Assembly: GCA_021773235.1 (NCBI GenBank)
Contig: JAJFKL010000030.1
Coordinates: forward strand, 308,464 to 372,463
Reading direction: 5' to 3'
Source of the DNA: Gammaproteobacteria bacterium
GTDB lineage: Bacteria; Pseudomonadota; Gammaproteobacteria; Eutrophobiales; Eutrophobiaceae
Length of the DNA stretch: 64,000 bases
In this document: positions 55,238-64,000 of the stretch, one piece after another
Layout of the letters: every line of letters starts with the position of its first letter
How positions within the stretch are numbered: the stretch's first letter is position 1
Position numbers and translations under genes: made by a program
Notes under the pieces: generated by a model
The model's input: the letters and a program-made list of their open reading frames with translations, nothing else
What the model was told of the DNA's origin: nothing
The model's database searches: none

Positions 55238-56014
55238 TTAGATATTACGCAAATGCTTAAGCATATCCTTGAAGATTTTGGGGTTGCCGGTTACGACATT
55301 ACCGGTATCTAAATACTGGTTATCACCTCGCATGTCACTAAGCAATCCTCCTGCTTCCTGTACGATCAATGCCCCAGCTGCAATATCCCATGGTTTTAGT
55401 CCAAATTCCCAAAAGCCATCAAGGCGACCGCAAGCAACATAGGCTAAATCAAGTGAGGCTGCGCCAGCGCGTCTGACGCCAGCTGTTTTTGGGGATAATG
55501 ATTTAAAACTATTAATAAATTCATCAATATTGTGAGTATCACCAAATGGAAAACCTGTGCCAAGTAATGCGCCATCTAGAGTCTTATGACCACTTACACG
55601 AATTTTTTTATTGTTAAGTTGAGCGCCTTTACCTTTAGATGCAGTAAATAATTCTTGCTTTAGAGGGTCATAAACTACCGCTTGATCGAGACGTCCTTTA
55701 TGTTGAAGTGCGATAGAAACTGCAAAATGTGGAAATCCATGCAGAAAATTCGTAGTGCCATCAAGTGGGTCGATAATCCATAGAAAGTCACTTTCACCAG
55801 AAGCACCACTTTCTTCGCACAAAAAGGCGTGATCGGGATATGATTGCTGAATGGTGTTTATAATTGTGTACTCAGCCTGAGTATCTACTTCGGTGACAAA
55901 ATCATTTTTACCTTTGATATCAACAGATATGTCACTTACGCGATCCATTTCACGTACAATCAGGTCTCCTGCTGCCCGGGCAGCACGTATTGCAATATTG
56001 AGCATTGGATGCAT
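55238..56014 (-). CDS. suhB: SuhB, inositol-1-monophosphatase
   Basis: The 258-residue Mg2+-dependent phosphatase has DFVTEVD, the metal motif WIIDPLDGTTNFLHG and the second motif PWDIAAGALIVQEAGG. SuhB dephosphorylates inositol phosphate, and in E. coli it also takes part in rRNA antitermination complexes. The length is normal. It is divergent from trmJ with 72 bases between starts, an order also known in Pseudomonas. Confidence 0.94.
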   Translation of the reverse strand: MHPMLNIAIRAARAAGDLIVREMDRVSDISVDIKGKNDFVTEVDTQAEYTIINTIQQSYPDHAFLCEESGASGESDFLWIIDPLDGTTNFLHGFPHFAVSIALQHKGRLDQAVVYDPLKQELFTASKGKGAQLNNKKIRVSGHKTLDGALLGTGFPFGDTHNIDEFINSFKSLSPKTAGVRRAGAASLDLAYVACGRLDGFWEFGLKPWDIAAGALIVQEAGGLLSDMRGDNQYLDTGNVVTGNPKIFKDMLKHLRNI

Positions 56015-56086
56015 GAGTATTATAAATCCTTGAAATATTAAAAACGTATTTTACGTTGAGTGAATAGATGAGTGTAGTGATTAAAT

Positions 56087-56809
56087 ATGAATTCGATTAA
56101 TAGTAATGTGCGTATTGTCCTCGTTGGCACGACACATCCGGGCAATATTGGAGCCGCAGCGCGAGCAATGAAAACAATGTCACAGGATAATCTATATTTA
56201 GTCAATCCGAAAGAATTTCCATCTGCCGTTGCAACAGCCCGAGCGGCAGGCGCCGACGATATACTAGCAAAAGCAAGCTTACATAATGATTTGAAATCAG
56301 CTATTTCAGATTGTGAATTGGTTATTACTACTAGCGCAAGGACAAGGAGTATTCCGTGGCCAATGGTTTCTCCTCGGGAGTGTGCTGAAAAGGTAGCGGA
56401 TAAAAACGGTGGAAATATTGCAATTGTGTTTGGAAGAGAGAACTCTGGCTTGAGCAATGAAGAAATGGAATTAGGAAATTTAGTATTACAAATACCCACA
56501 AATACTGATTATAGTTCTTTGAATCTTGCGTCGGCAGTCCAGATTATTTGTTATGAGTTATTCCTTAAACGCAACGTGAACGAAAGCGTAGTTCAAGAAG
56601 AGAAAGTGCCATTTGTGAACCAGGAAAAGATAGAAATGTTTTATGAACATCTAGAAGAATGCATGATTGAGATAGGATATCATGATGTTAACTATCCGCG
56701 GCGATTGATGCATAGGATGCGGCGTCTATTTAATCGAGCACAATTAGATGAAAGTGAATGGAAAATATTGCGTGGTTTTCTGGCTAAAATCCAAGATAAG
56801 CAAAAGTAA
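56087..56809 (+). CDS. trmJ: TrmJ, tRNA (cytidine/uridine-32-2'-O)-methyltransferase
   Basis: The 240-residue SPOUT-fold enzyme has VLVGTTHPGNIGAAARAMK, LYLVNPKEFPS, IVFGRENSGLSNEEM and LNLASAVQIICYEL, the knot motifs of the TrmH/TrmJ group, with a C-terminal helical extension typical of TrmJ. It methylates position 32 of several tRNAs. It converges on purM with 96 bases between; no terminator hairpin is obvious there. Confidence 0.93.
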   Translation: MNSINSNVRIVLVGTTHPGNIGAAARAMKTMSQDNLYLVNPKEFPSAVATARAAGADDILAKASLHNDLKSAISDCELVITTSARTRSIPWPMVSPRECAEKVADKNGGNIAIVFGRENSGLSNEEMELGNLVLQIPTNTDYSSLNLASAVQIICYELFLKRNVNESVVQEEKVPFVNQEKIEMFYEHLEECMIEIGYHDVNYPRRLMHRMRRLFNRAQLDESEWKILRGFLAKIQDKQK

Positions 56810-56905
56810 AAAGATTAGGTGTTAGTCACATAAATAAAGGGTTTTGTGAAATGTATCGAGTTGAAGTTTGGCGTTGGTTATAAACTTTAATCTGATACTT
56901 GATAA

Positions 56906-57952
56906 CTAGCTTATTTCAATACTTCCTTTTATTTTATCATCTGCGGTGATTTCTCCTATTACCCAAGCCTCTTCACCAATATCTTTTAGGTAGGATAGTG
57001 TCGTATCCACATTGTCAGCATCTATACATAATATTAATCCCACACCACAGTTAAATGTTTTATACATTTCGTGCGAATCAACATTTCCTTTTTCACGTAG
57101 CCATTCAAAGATAGGGGGTAATTTCCAACTCTTGGCATATATTTGCACTGCTAATCCATCAGGGATTACACGTGGAATATTTTCAATTAATCCACCGCCT
57201 GTAATGTGTGCAATAGCCTTAATCGGGACTTCTTTAATCAAACCAAGAATTTGTTTTACATAGATTCGGGTTGGTTCAAGCAGGTGGTCTAGTAATGTCT
57301 TTCCATCTAATGATTCAGATAAATCCTGATTGGTAACAGAAATAATTTTCCTAACCAATGAATAGCCATTTGAGTGACAACCACTCGAAGCAATTGCTAT
57401 TACAGTATCTCCTACTGAAACAGACTGACCCGTTATTATTTCATCCTTTTCAACGACACCCACACAAAAACCCGCCAAGTCGTATTCGCCAGTCTGATAC
57501 ATGCCTGGCATCTCTGCCGTCTCTCCACCAATAAGGCTACAACCAGCTAAAGAACATCCCTCAGCAATACCTGTAATAACCTTTTCAGCAACATCAACAT
57601 CCAGGCTGGAACAAGCAAAGTAATCAAGGAAAAACAAAGGATCTGCGCCCTGTACGATTAAATCGTTTACGCACATGCCCACCAAATCAATGCCGATAGA
57701 CTCATGCCGGTTATTATCAATTGCGAGTTTAATCTTAGTGCCAACACCATCGGTACCGGATACCAGCACAGGATGTTTATAATTCAATGAGCCAAGATCA
57801 AATAATGCCCCAAAACCACCAAGCCCACCCATCACACCTTCTCGATGAGTACTACTTACTGTTTTTTTCAGGCGTTTAACCAGTTCATTACCGTGTTCTA
57901 TGCTAACGCCAGCGTCTTCATAGCTAAGTTTTTTTTCTTTGGGTTGATTCAT
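56906..57952 (-). CDS. purM: Phosphoribosylformylglycinamidine cyclo-ligase (AIR synthetase)
   Basis: The 348-residue enzyme closes the imidazole ring in purine synthesis. It begins with [19 protein letters not shown] and has [26 protein letters not shown] and [14 protein letters not shown], all canonical PurM motifs. purN, which usually follows purM in gammaproteobacteria, is missing here; trmJ converges instead. The gene is divergent from the DUF2066-perM-hda operon. Confidence 0.96.
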   Translation of the reverse strand: MNQPKEKKLSYEDAGVSIEHGNELVKRLKKTVSSTHREGVMGGLGGFGALFDLGSLNYKHPVLVSGTDGVGTKIKLAIDNNRHESIGIDLVGMCVNDLIVQGADPLFFLDYFACSSLDVDVAEKVITGIAEGCSLAGCSLIGGETAEMPGMYQTGEYDLAGFCVGVVEKDEIITGQSVSVGDTVIAIASSGCHSNGYSLVRKIISVTNQDLSESLDGKTLLDHLLEPTRIYVKQILGLIKEVPIKAIAHITGGGLIENIPRVIPDGLAVQIYAKSWKLPPIFEWLREKGNVDSHEMYKTFNCGVGLILCIDADNVDTTLSYLKDIGEEAWVIGEITADDKIKGSIEIS

Positions 57953-58026
57953 GCGCGTATGGTATCGGTGTCGCCACCTTCTCGCAATCCTTGACTTAAA
58001 GACAAGTCTTGCTTAGCGTGCTCTAC

Positions 58027-59073
58027 ATGAAATTTAGAACGATAGTTTTTCTCATTTTATTCGCGTTTCTGGCTCAAAATGCACATGCAATTAAGGTCTC
58101 AGGACTTTATCAAGCGGCAGTGCAGGTTGCTGACGAAACTGCCTCGAAACGCAACCCTGCCATAAAACAGGCGCTTATTAAGGTTCTCGTTAAGCTGACC
58201 GGTGATAGAAATATTAGAAGCAGCAGTGATATAGCCCCTCTAATTGAGCGGCCAGAACGATTTGTCCAACAATTCAGGTATCGACAAGTAGAGAACCTAG
58301 AAGAACCGGATGTTCAGACTACTGAGTTATTGGTTGAATTTGATGAAACGGCCCTAAACGATGGGCTTAGAAGCTATGGGTTGACAATTTGGGGGCAGGA
58401 GCGACCATCGGTATTGGTTTGGTTAGCTCATGAACAAAATACAACCCGTCGGCTTGTTAGTTTTGAAGACAGTCCCGAATATTTAAATATGCTCGATGCC
58501 GGTGCGACGGCCAGAGGTCTATCATTATTATTTCCATTGCTTGATCTTGAAGATAGCTCGCAAATTAGTGTAAGTGATGTGTGGGGCGGTTTTAAAGAGC
58601 CGATATCAGATGCCTCTGACCGTTATCAGGCGGATGTTATTTTGACGGCAAAGGTTATTCAGGTATTGCCAAATCTTTGGGAGTCAAATTGGACAGCCTA
58701 TATTAACGATCAGACTGTGAGCTGGGCTAGTGAGGGTGAATTAGCCGAGATAGTTTTGAAAGAAGGAATTGATGAACTCGCAGATAGAATTGCATCTCAA
58801 TATGCGAATACAGGTTCATCTGTTACAGAAGTCATCGAACTTTTAGTGACGGATGTTGATAATCTGGATAAATATGCCAGAGCTTTATCGTACCTGGAAT
58901 CTGTACAATCTATCAGCTCAGTTCAAGTAAAACGTGTTTCCAGAAACAATGTCATGTTTACATTGGTAAACCGTGGTGGACTAGCTGCGATTGATCAATC
59001 TGTTGCATTGGGTAAGACACTTGAACTTATTAGTAATAATGATCAGTTAACCTATCGTTTACTGCCGAGATGA
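58027..59073 (+). CDS. DUF2066 exported protein
   Basis: The 348-residue protein has a signal peptide, with a hydrophobic core VFLILFAFLA and likely cleavage after NAHA, and then VSGLYQAAVQVADETASKRN and ALIKVLVKLTGDRN, the characteristic start of DUF2066 proteins. The function is unknown; they are almost always encoded divergent from purM and upstream of hda or perM. The ATG at 58027 gives the cleaner signal peptide; a TTG at 58009 would add six residues. It overlaps perM by 4 bases (ATGA). Confidence 0.88.
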   Translation: MKFRTIVFLILFAFLAQNAHAIKVSGLYQAAVQVADETASKRNPAIKQALIKVLVKLTGDRNIRSSSDIAPLIERPERFVQQFRYRQVENLEEPDVQTTELLVEFDETALNDGLRSYGLTIWGQERPSVLVWLAHEQNTTRRLVSFEDSPEYLNMLDAGATARGLSLLFPLLDLEDSSQISVSDVWGGFKEPISDASDRYQADVILTAKVIQVLPNLWESNWTAYINDQTVSWASEGELAEIVLKEGIDELADRIASQYANTGSSVTEVIELLVTDVDNLDKYARALSYLESVQSISSVQVKRVSRNNVMFTLVNRGGLAAIDQSVALGKTLELISNNDQLTYRLLPR

Positions 59074-60134
59074 GTACACATATAAGCGATGCCCAGAAAT
59101 GGTTAATACTGGCAGTGTTAATAATCTCCGGGTATTTGTTATATCTATTGGCACCTATATTAACGCCATTCTTGATTAGCGCTTTCCTTGCCTATATTGG
59201 TGACCCTGCTGTAGATAGGTTGGAGACGATAAAATTTTCGCGAACTGTCTCCGTTGTCTTTGTCTTTTTCTTAATGTTGATTATTGGGGTATGTTTCTTT
59301 TTGATCATTTTCCCATTGATTGAAGAGCAAATCAGACGTTTGTTTGTCAGGATCCCCGAGATGATTGATTGGATACAGACAGGTTTTCTACCCTGGATCT
59401 CACAACGGTTTGGACTGGACCTAAATAGCATAGATTTAAATCAATTAAAAAAATCTTTATTAGGACAGTGGCAGACATTTGGTAGTTTTGGCACAAAGTT
59501 TATTGCTGAAATTTCAGCATCAGGTCAATTAATATTACTTTGGTTTAGCTATGTCTTATTGATTCCGGTAGTTACTTTTTATCTACTGAGAGATTGGGAC
59601 CATCTTGTTGCCAGGATTAGAGAACTAATCCCTAGGAAGTATGAGCTCGTTGTTACTCATTTAACGAAAGACTGTGACGCGGTTCTGTCAGAGTTTTTTA
59701 GAGGGCAACTCTTAGTCATGCTTGCACAAGGTGTTTTTTATAGCCTTGGCTTGTGGATAATAGGACTTGAGTTTTCATTGTTAATTGGCTTGTCGGCAGG
59801 ACTAGTGAGTTTTGTTCCTTATCTTGGTTTTATCGTTGGTATTGTCATTGCCGGGGTTGCAGCGCTCATGCAGTTTCATGATGTACTCCATATCATTTTT
59901 GTTTTGATCGTTTTTGGAGTAGGGCAAATGCTCGAAGGTATGGTGCTTACGCCGCTATTAATTGGAGACCGTATTGGGCTTCATCCCGTCGCAGTGATCT
60001 TTGCAGTTATGGCGGGGGCACAATTATTTGGTCTTTTCGGGATGCTCATTGCTTTACCTGTTGCCGCAATAGTTACCGTCTTGTTGAGATATTTTCATGA
60101 ACAATATTTGAATAGTAGTTTCTATACTCCATGA
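59070..60134 (+). CDS. perM: PerM, AI-2E family transporter
   Basis: The 354-residue membrane protein has about seven to eight hydrophobic segments, the motif APILTPFLISAFLAYI near the N-terminus, FFRGQLLVMLAQG, and near the end EGMVLTPLLIGDRIGLHPVAVIFAVMAG, all typical of the AI-2E/PerM family. The exact substrate of PerM is not established. It is translationally coupled to DUF2066 upstream and to hda downstream through ATGA overlaps. Confidence 0.9.
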   Translation: MSTHISDAQKWLILAVLIISGYLLYLLAPILTPFLISAFLAYIGDPAVDRLETIKFSRTVSVVFVFFLMLIIGVCFFLIIFPLIEEQIRRLFVRIPEMIDWIQTGFLPWISQRFGLDLNSIDLNQLKKSLLGQWQTFGSFGTKFIAEISASGQLILLWFSYVLLIPVVTFYLLRDWDHLVARIRELIPRKYELVVTHLTKDCDAVLSEFFRGQLLVMLAQGVFYSLGLWIIGLEFSLLIGLSAGLVSFVPYLGFIVGIVIAGVAALMQFHDVLHIIFVLIVFGVGQMLEGMVLTPLLIGDRIGLHPVAVIFAVMAGAQLFGLFGMLIALPVAAIVTVLLRYFHEQYLNSSFYTP

Positions 60135-60844
60135 CTTCAGGCTCATCATCTGTCACACAGATACCATTTCAGTTTGGGAATAATCAGCAGCATGATCTTG
60201 CTACGTTTTTGCAAGGAGCGAATGAAACCCTGCTGCAATTATTAAAATCGATAGCGAGTGGTGAAACTACACATAGTTTATATCTTTGGGGGTTACAGGG
60301 AACGGGAAAGACACATCTTTTGCAAGCAGTGACCAAACAAGCAAATGAATTAGACTTGCATGTCGCCTATATTCCACTTAAACAACTCAACGATATCAGC
60401 GCTGAAATTCTGCATGATCTGGGTGATTTAGATGTTGTTTGCATCGATGACCTCGAATGCATTATTGGTCATCCCGAATGGCAGCAAGGATTGACCTGGC
60501 TCTATAATGAGTTACGTGACAATGGACATTCTTTGATAATGAGTGCCAATATCTCACCGATAAATATTCCTCTTGAGGTTGATGACCTTAAATCTAGGTT
60601 GAGTTGGGATCAGGTTTCCCAGATTAAACCGCCTAATGATGAATTGAAGATTCAAATTTTGAAACAAAAAGCGAAACTTCGATCATTTGAGCTGAGTGAT
60701 GAAGTTATCGAATATATTATCCGACGAGTTGACCGCGATTTAGGGTCGTTGATGGATATACTTGATAAGATCGATCATGCTTCCTTAGCTGCCAAGCGAA
60801 AGATAACGATACCGTTTGTCAAAGAATTGATTAAGCCATTATAA
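60131..60844 (+). CDS. hda: Hda, regulatory inactivator of DnaA
   Basis: The 237-residue AAA+ protein resembles DnaA domain III. It has the P-loop LWGLQGTGKTHLLQA, Walker B VVCIDDLE, and the sensor regions LKSRLSWDQVSQI and DRDLGSLMDILDKID. A clamp-binding QIPFQF motif near the N-terminus (residues 10-15) fits the Hda role of hydrolysing DnaA-ATP together with the DNA polymerase beta clamp. It is the third gene of the DUF2066-perM-hda operon, a conserved gammaproteobacterial grouping. Confidence 0.93.
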   Translation: MTSGSSSVTQIPFQFGNNQQHDLATFLQGANETLLQLLKSIASGETTHSLYLWGLQGTGKTHLLQAVTKQANELDLHVAYIPLKQLNDISAEILHDLGDLDVVCIDDLECIIGHPEWQQGLTWLYNELRDNGHSLIMSANISPINIPLEVDDLKSRLSWDQVSQIKPPNDELKIQILKQKAKLRSFELSDEVIEYIIRRVDRDLGSLMDILDKIDHASLAAKRKITIPFVKELIKPL

Positions 60845-60901
60845 AGTTACGGCACTGTTTCTGACAGTTTGAACAACGATATAAGATGGGGTTACAAACT
60901 A

Positions 60902-62785
60902 TTATCGAAATATATTTTTAAATAGCGGTTTCACCATTATTGCACCATCTAAACTGAGGTGATCTCCATCAGCAAAATATGCCACGTTGTCTGTGCCAAA
61001 AAAACAGTTGTTACTGTCACATAATAATCTATGTGGCAAAATCAAACGATCGTCAAGTTCATATTTTAGTTTACTAATAACATCACCAAAGTTTTTATCG
61101 AAACTGTTCTTAGGTGCACTTAGAACAGCTTGGTTTCCCTTATCAAATATAAGTTGCCTACTTACTATAGATGCAAAGTTAAAGTCTGGAATTGAAATAG
61201 GCCCGATTAGATATACTTGCTTTCCAGACTGTTCAAATCTGCGTACCAAATTGATTATGGATTTTTTTCGTAGTGAGAAATCCTCATCTTTAATCCATGT
61301 CCCTGTATCAGTTATTAAGTCTTCTTCATGCCAAGTAAGAGCAATAATCACTGTATTGATATGTTCATCACTTAAGACTGCTTCAAAGTTCTTTTGTGCT
61401 ATAGGAAAGCAATCCTGAGATATATTAATTTCTGTAGTTGGTAAGCAGCCAGTCAAAGGAATAATCAACCCACTTTTTGAATAATCTTTCAAAACGCTTA
61501 TGAATGCAGGCCCATACATTAGAGCATGAGAATTACCATAAAGAGCAACACCATGGTTTTTATCTGACAAGTCTCCAACTAAACATGCAACCGACCCACC
61601 ATATGATATGAATGAAAATGCTGAGCAGCGATAGTTAGATGCTACAGAACTTGCAATATTGTTAACAGCCTGTGCGTGTCGCGATGGAAATCCATTATTT
61701 AGAGCAGTTATTACAATCACTATAATCAGAGAAAAGTAACCACCTCCAACAAAAAACAATAAACTTTTTTTAGATTTTGTCTTTCGAAAAGGTATTTCAA
61801 TATACTTCCAACTCAAATAAGACAGGAAAAAAGTTAACAATAATCCAATTATCAGTGCAGATAAGGGAAGCGGCTGAATATATACATATCTTAGATACAC
61901 TAAAATTGGCCAATGCCAAAGATAAAGTGAAAAAGAAATTAATCCTAGAAAGACTATTGGTTTAAAGGTCAAAAACGTTCCTGCAACTGTATTGGAAGGA
62001 ACGCGGTGCCATAGCAGCAAACCAATGCCCAGCGTCATCAGCGTCGCAGATGGTAGTGTTGGAAAAGTAAAGTAATAATTTACACTTATCAGCAATATAC
62101 CTAGTAAGGCAACTACCTCGTGACACATTTTTGTTTCAAGCATCTTTTGTGTAGCCAACGCAATAAAAGCGCCGAACGCAAATTGCCATATACGAGTTGG
62201 CAATAAAAAGAATGCTGGGTTAGCGCCGCCAATAGATAATATATATATATTTAATATGAACGAACATACTGCAAAAAAAGCGATAGCGACAAGTCGATAT
62301 TGGTGTTGTTTTAATAGAGTGAATATAGCAAATAATGCGATGGGAAAAATCAAATAGAATTGTTCTTCCACCCCAAGTGACCACATATGAAGTAGTGGTT
62401 TAAGCTCATCATTTGTTGAAAAATAACCGCCACTTCTCCAAAAATAGATATTTGCAGTAAATGACAGTGTTGAAATTAAACTCTTTATATATCTCAGCAA
62501 ATCTGGAGAACTTAAAAGTATGATGGCAAATATTGAAGTCGGAATTAATACTATAAGAGTTGCAGGAAGTATCCGCTTGACTCTGCGAATATAAAAGCTA
62601 CGAAAGCTAAAACTCCCGGTATCAAGTTCATCTATTAGTATACAAGTGATTAAATATCCTGAAATAACAAAGAATAGGTCAACACCCAAGTAGCCAAGAG
62701 GAAATTTTGAAGGAAAAAAATGAAATATGAGTACTGGTACTATAGCTAATGCACGCAGCCCATCTATCTCTTTCCTGTAGATCAT
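60902..62785 (-). CDS. OafA-type acyltransferase with C-terminal SGNH domain
   Basis: The 627-residue protein has an acyltransferase-3 domain (1 to about 340) with GLRALAIVPVLIFHFFPSKF and FFVISGYLIT, about ten or eleven membrane segments, and a periplasmic SGNH-like domain (about 390-627) with ALYGNSHALMYGPAF (block I) and DGDHLSLDGA (Asp-His block). Such enzymes O-acetylate polysaccharides such as O-antigen or peptidoglycan. The target here is unknown, though the glycan region nearby is a candidate. It sits between hda and wrbA against the operon direction. Confidence 0.88.
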   Translation of the reverse strand: MIYRKEIDGLRALAIVPVLIFHFFPSKFPLGYLGVDLFFVISGYLITCILIDELDTGSFSFRSFYIRRVKRILPATLIVLIPTSIFAIILLSSPDLLRYIKSLISTLSFTANIYFWRSGGYFSTNDELKPLLHMWSLGVEEQFYLIFPIALFAIFTLLKQHQYRLVAIAFFAVCSFILNIYILSIGGANPAFFLLPTRIWQFAFGAFIALATQKMLETKMCHEVVALLGILLISVNYYFTFPTLPSATLMTLGIGLLLWHRVPSNTVAGTFLTFKPIVFLGLISFSLYLWHWPILVYLRYVYIQPLPLSALIIGLLLTFFLSYLSWKYIEIPFRKTKSKKSLLFFVGGGYFSLIIVIVITALNNGFPSRHAQAVNNIASSVASNYRCSAFSFISYGGSVACLVGDLSDKNHGVALYGNSHALMYGPAFISVLKDYSKSGLIIPLTGCLPTTEINISQDCFPIAQKNFEAVLSDEHINTVIIALTWHEEDLITDTGTWIKDEDFSLRKKSIINLVRRFEQSGKQVYLIGPISIPDFNFASIVSRQLIFDKGNQAVLSAPKNSFDKNFGDVISKLKYELDDRLILPHRLLCDSNNCFFGTDNVAYFADGDHLSLDGAIMVKPLFKNIFR

Positions 62786-62966
62786 GTTTTGTTATTCTTA
62801 AAAATAAATCTGCATTAAGCTGTTAGACGTATGAATAGTTTATTAGTGAAAACCACGTCTATTATAACACTTGTTTCTAGTTGTATTTTTAACTGGCCAT
62901 TTCAATTTAACTGATGTGTTAAACATTCGGCTAGAAATCAATGTCTAATAAATATATTTATTCAGT

Positions 62967-63912
<946 letters not shown>

Positions 63913-64000
63913 GATGGCTCCATTACTGTATATTTAATTTCAAGACTAATATATGACAATGATACGCTGGAATGTATCCAATCGTGATAACTAAAATAAA

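Noticed and set aside
56038..56499. A 153-codon open frame opposite trmJ
   Set aside because: It covers the same bases as the conserved SPOUT knot motifs of TrmJ and has no ribosome-binding site.
57953..58026. A TTGACT -35 with a 17-base spacer as promoter of the DUF2066 operon
   Set aside because: The matching -10 (TAGCGT) agrees at only three of six positions and sits too close to the start codon to be convincing.

Overview
The window is chromosomal DNA of an A+T-rich gammaproteobacterium. The housekeeping blocks have Pseudomonas-like neighbourhoods: yacG-zapD-coaE-pilD-pilC-pilB, bamD/rluD/pgeF/clpB, pilS-pilR-pilA, suhB/trmJ, and purM with a divergent DUF2066-perM-hda set plus wrbA-arsC. 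I saw no rRNA, tRNA, insertion sequence, prophage or CRISPR array.

Layout. Positions 1-7000 hold the 3' end of argJ, a MutT-ThiE fusion, and a minus-strand run zapD-yacG/coaE/pilDCB for division, CoA synthesis and type IV pilus assembly. Positions 7000-13800 hold clpB (with a good heat-shock type promoter), a glutamate dehydrogenase, pgeF, rluD and the divergent bamD. Positions 13900-18700 hold an isolated GT-C type membrane protein, nadE, and sucCD. Positions 18800-24450 hold the pilSR two-component system and the pilin gene pilA, with a clear sigma-54 promoter and a strong terminator. Directly after that terminator comes a TMTC-like membrane glycosyltransferase that is a candidate pilin-modifying enzyme.

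Positions 24500-55100 are an accessory glycan region, visibly richer in A+T than its flanks. It contains three nucleotide-sugar pathways: gmd-colC-colD (GDP-L-colitose), a UDP-xylose synthase, and rfbB-rfbA plus a VioA-like aminotransferase (dTDP-4-amino-4,6-dideoxyglucose, with no rhamnose genes rfbC or rfbD). It also contains four dolichol-phosphate-mannose-synthase-like GT2 enzymes, several large multi-spanning GT-C proteins, two flippase-like UPF0104 membrane proteins, three SAM methyltransferases, one GT4, one TPR-GT9 protein and two radical SAM enzymes. I recognise no Wzx, Wzy, Wza/Wzc, ABC exporter or initiating phosphoglycosyltransferase. The content therefore fits a set of polyprenyl-phosphate-monosaccharide cassettes (GT2 loads the lipid, a membrane protein flips it, GT-C transfers the sugar in the periplasm) better than a standard O-antigen cluster. 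A decayed partial copy of the UDP-xylose synthase gene lies upstream of the intact one and brackets a GT-C gene, which is direct evidence of rearrangement.

Positions 55200-64000 return to housekeeping genes (suhB, trmJ, purM, DUF2066-perM-hda, wrbA, arsC), interrupted by one OafA-type acyltransferase between hda and wrbA.

The most interesting hypotheses are the lipid-linked monosaccharide glycosylation locus as a whole, the colitose operon with an unusual DPM-like transferase inside it, the TMTC-like enzyme next to pilA, and the PilB ATPase that has lost its zinc tetracysteine.
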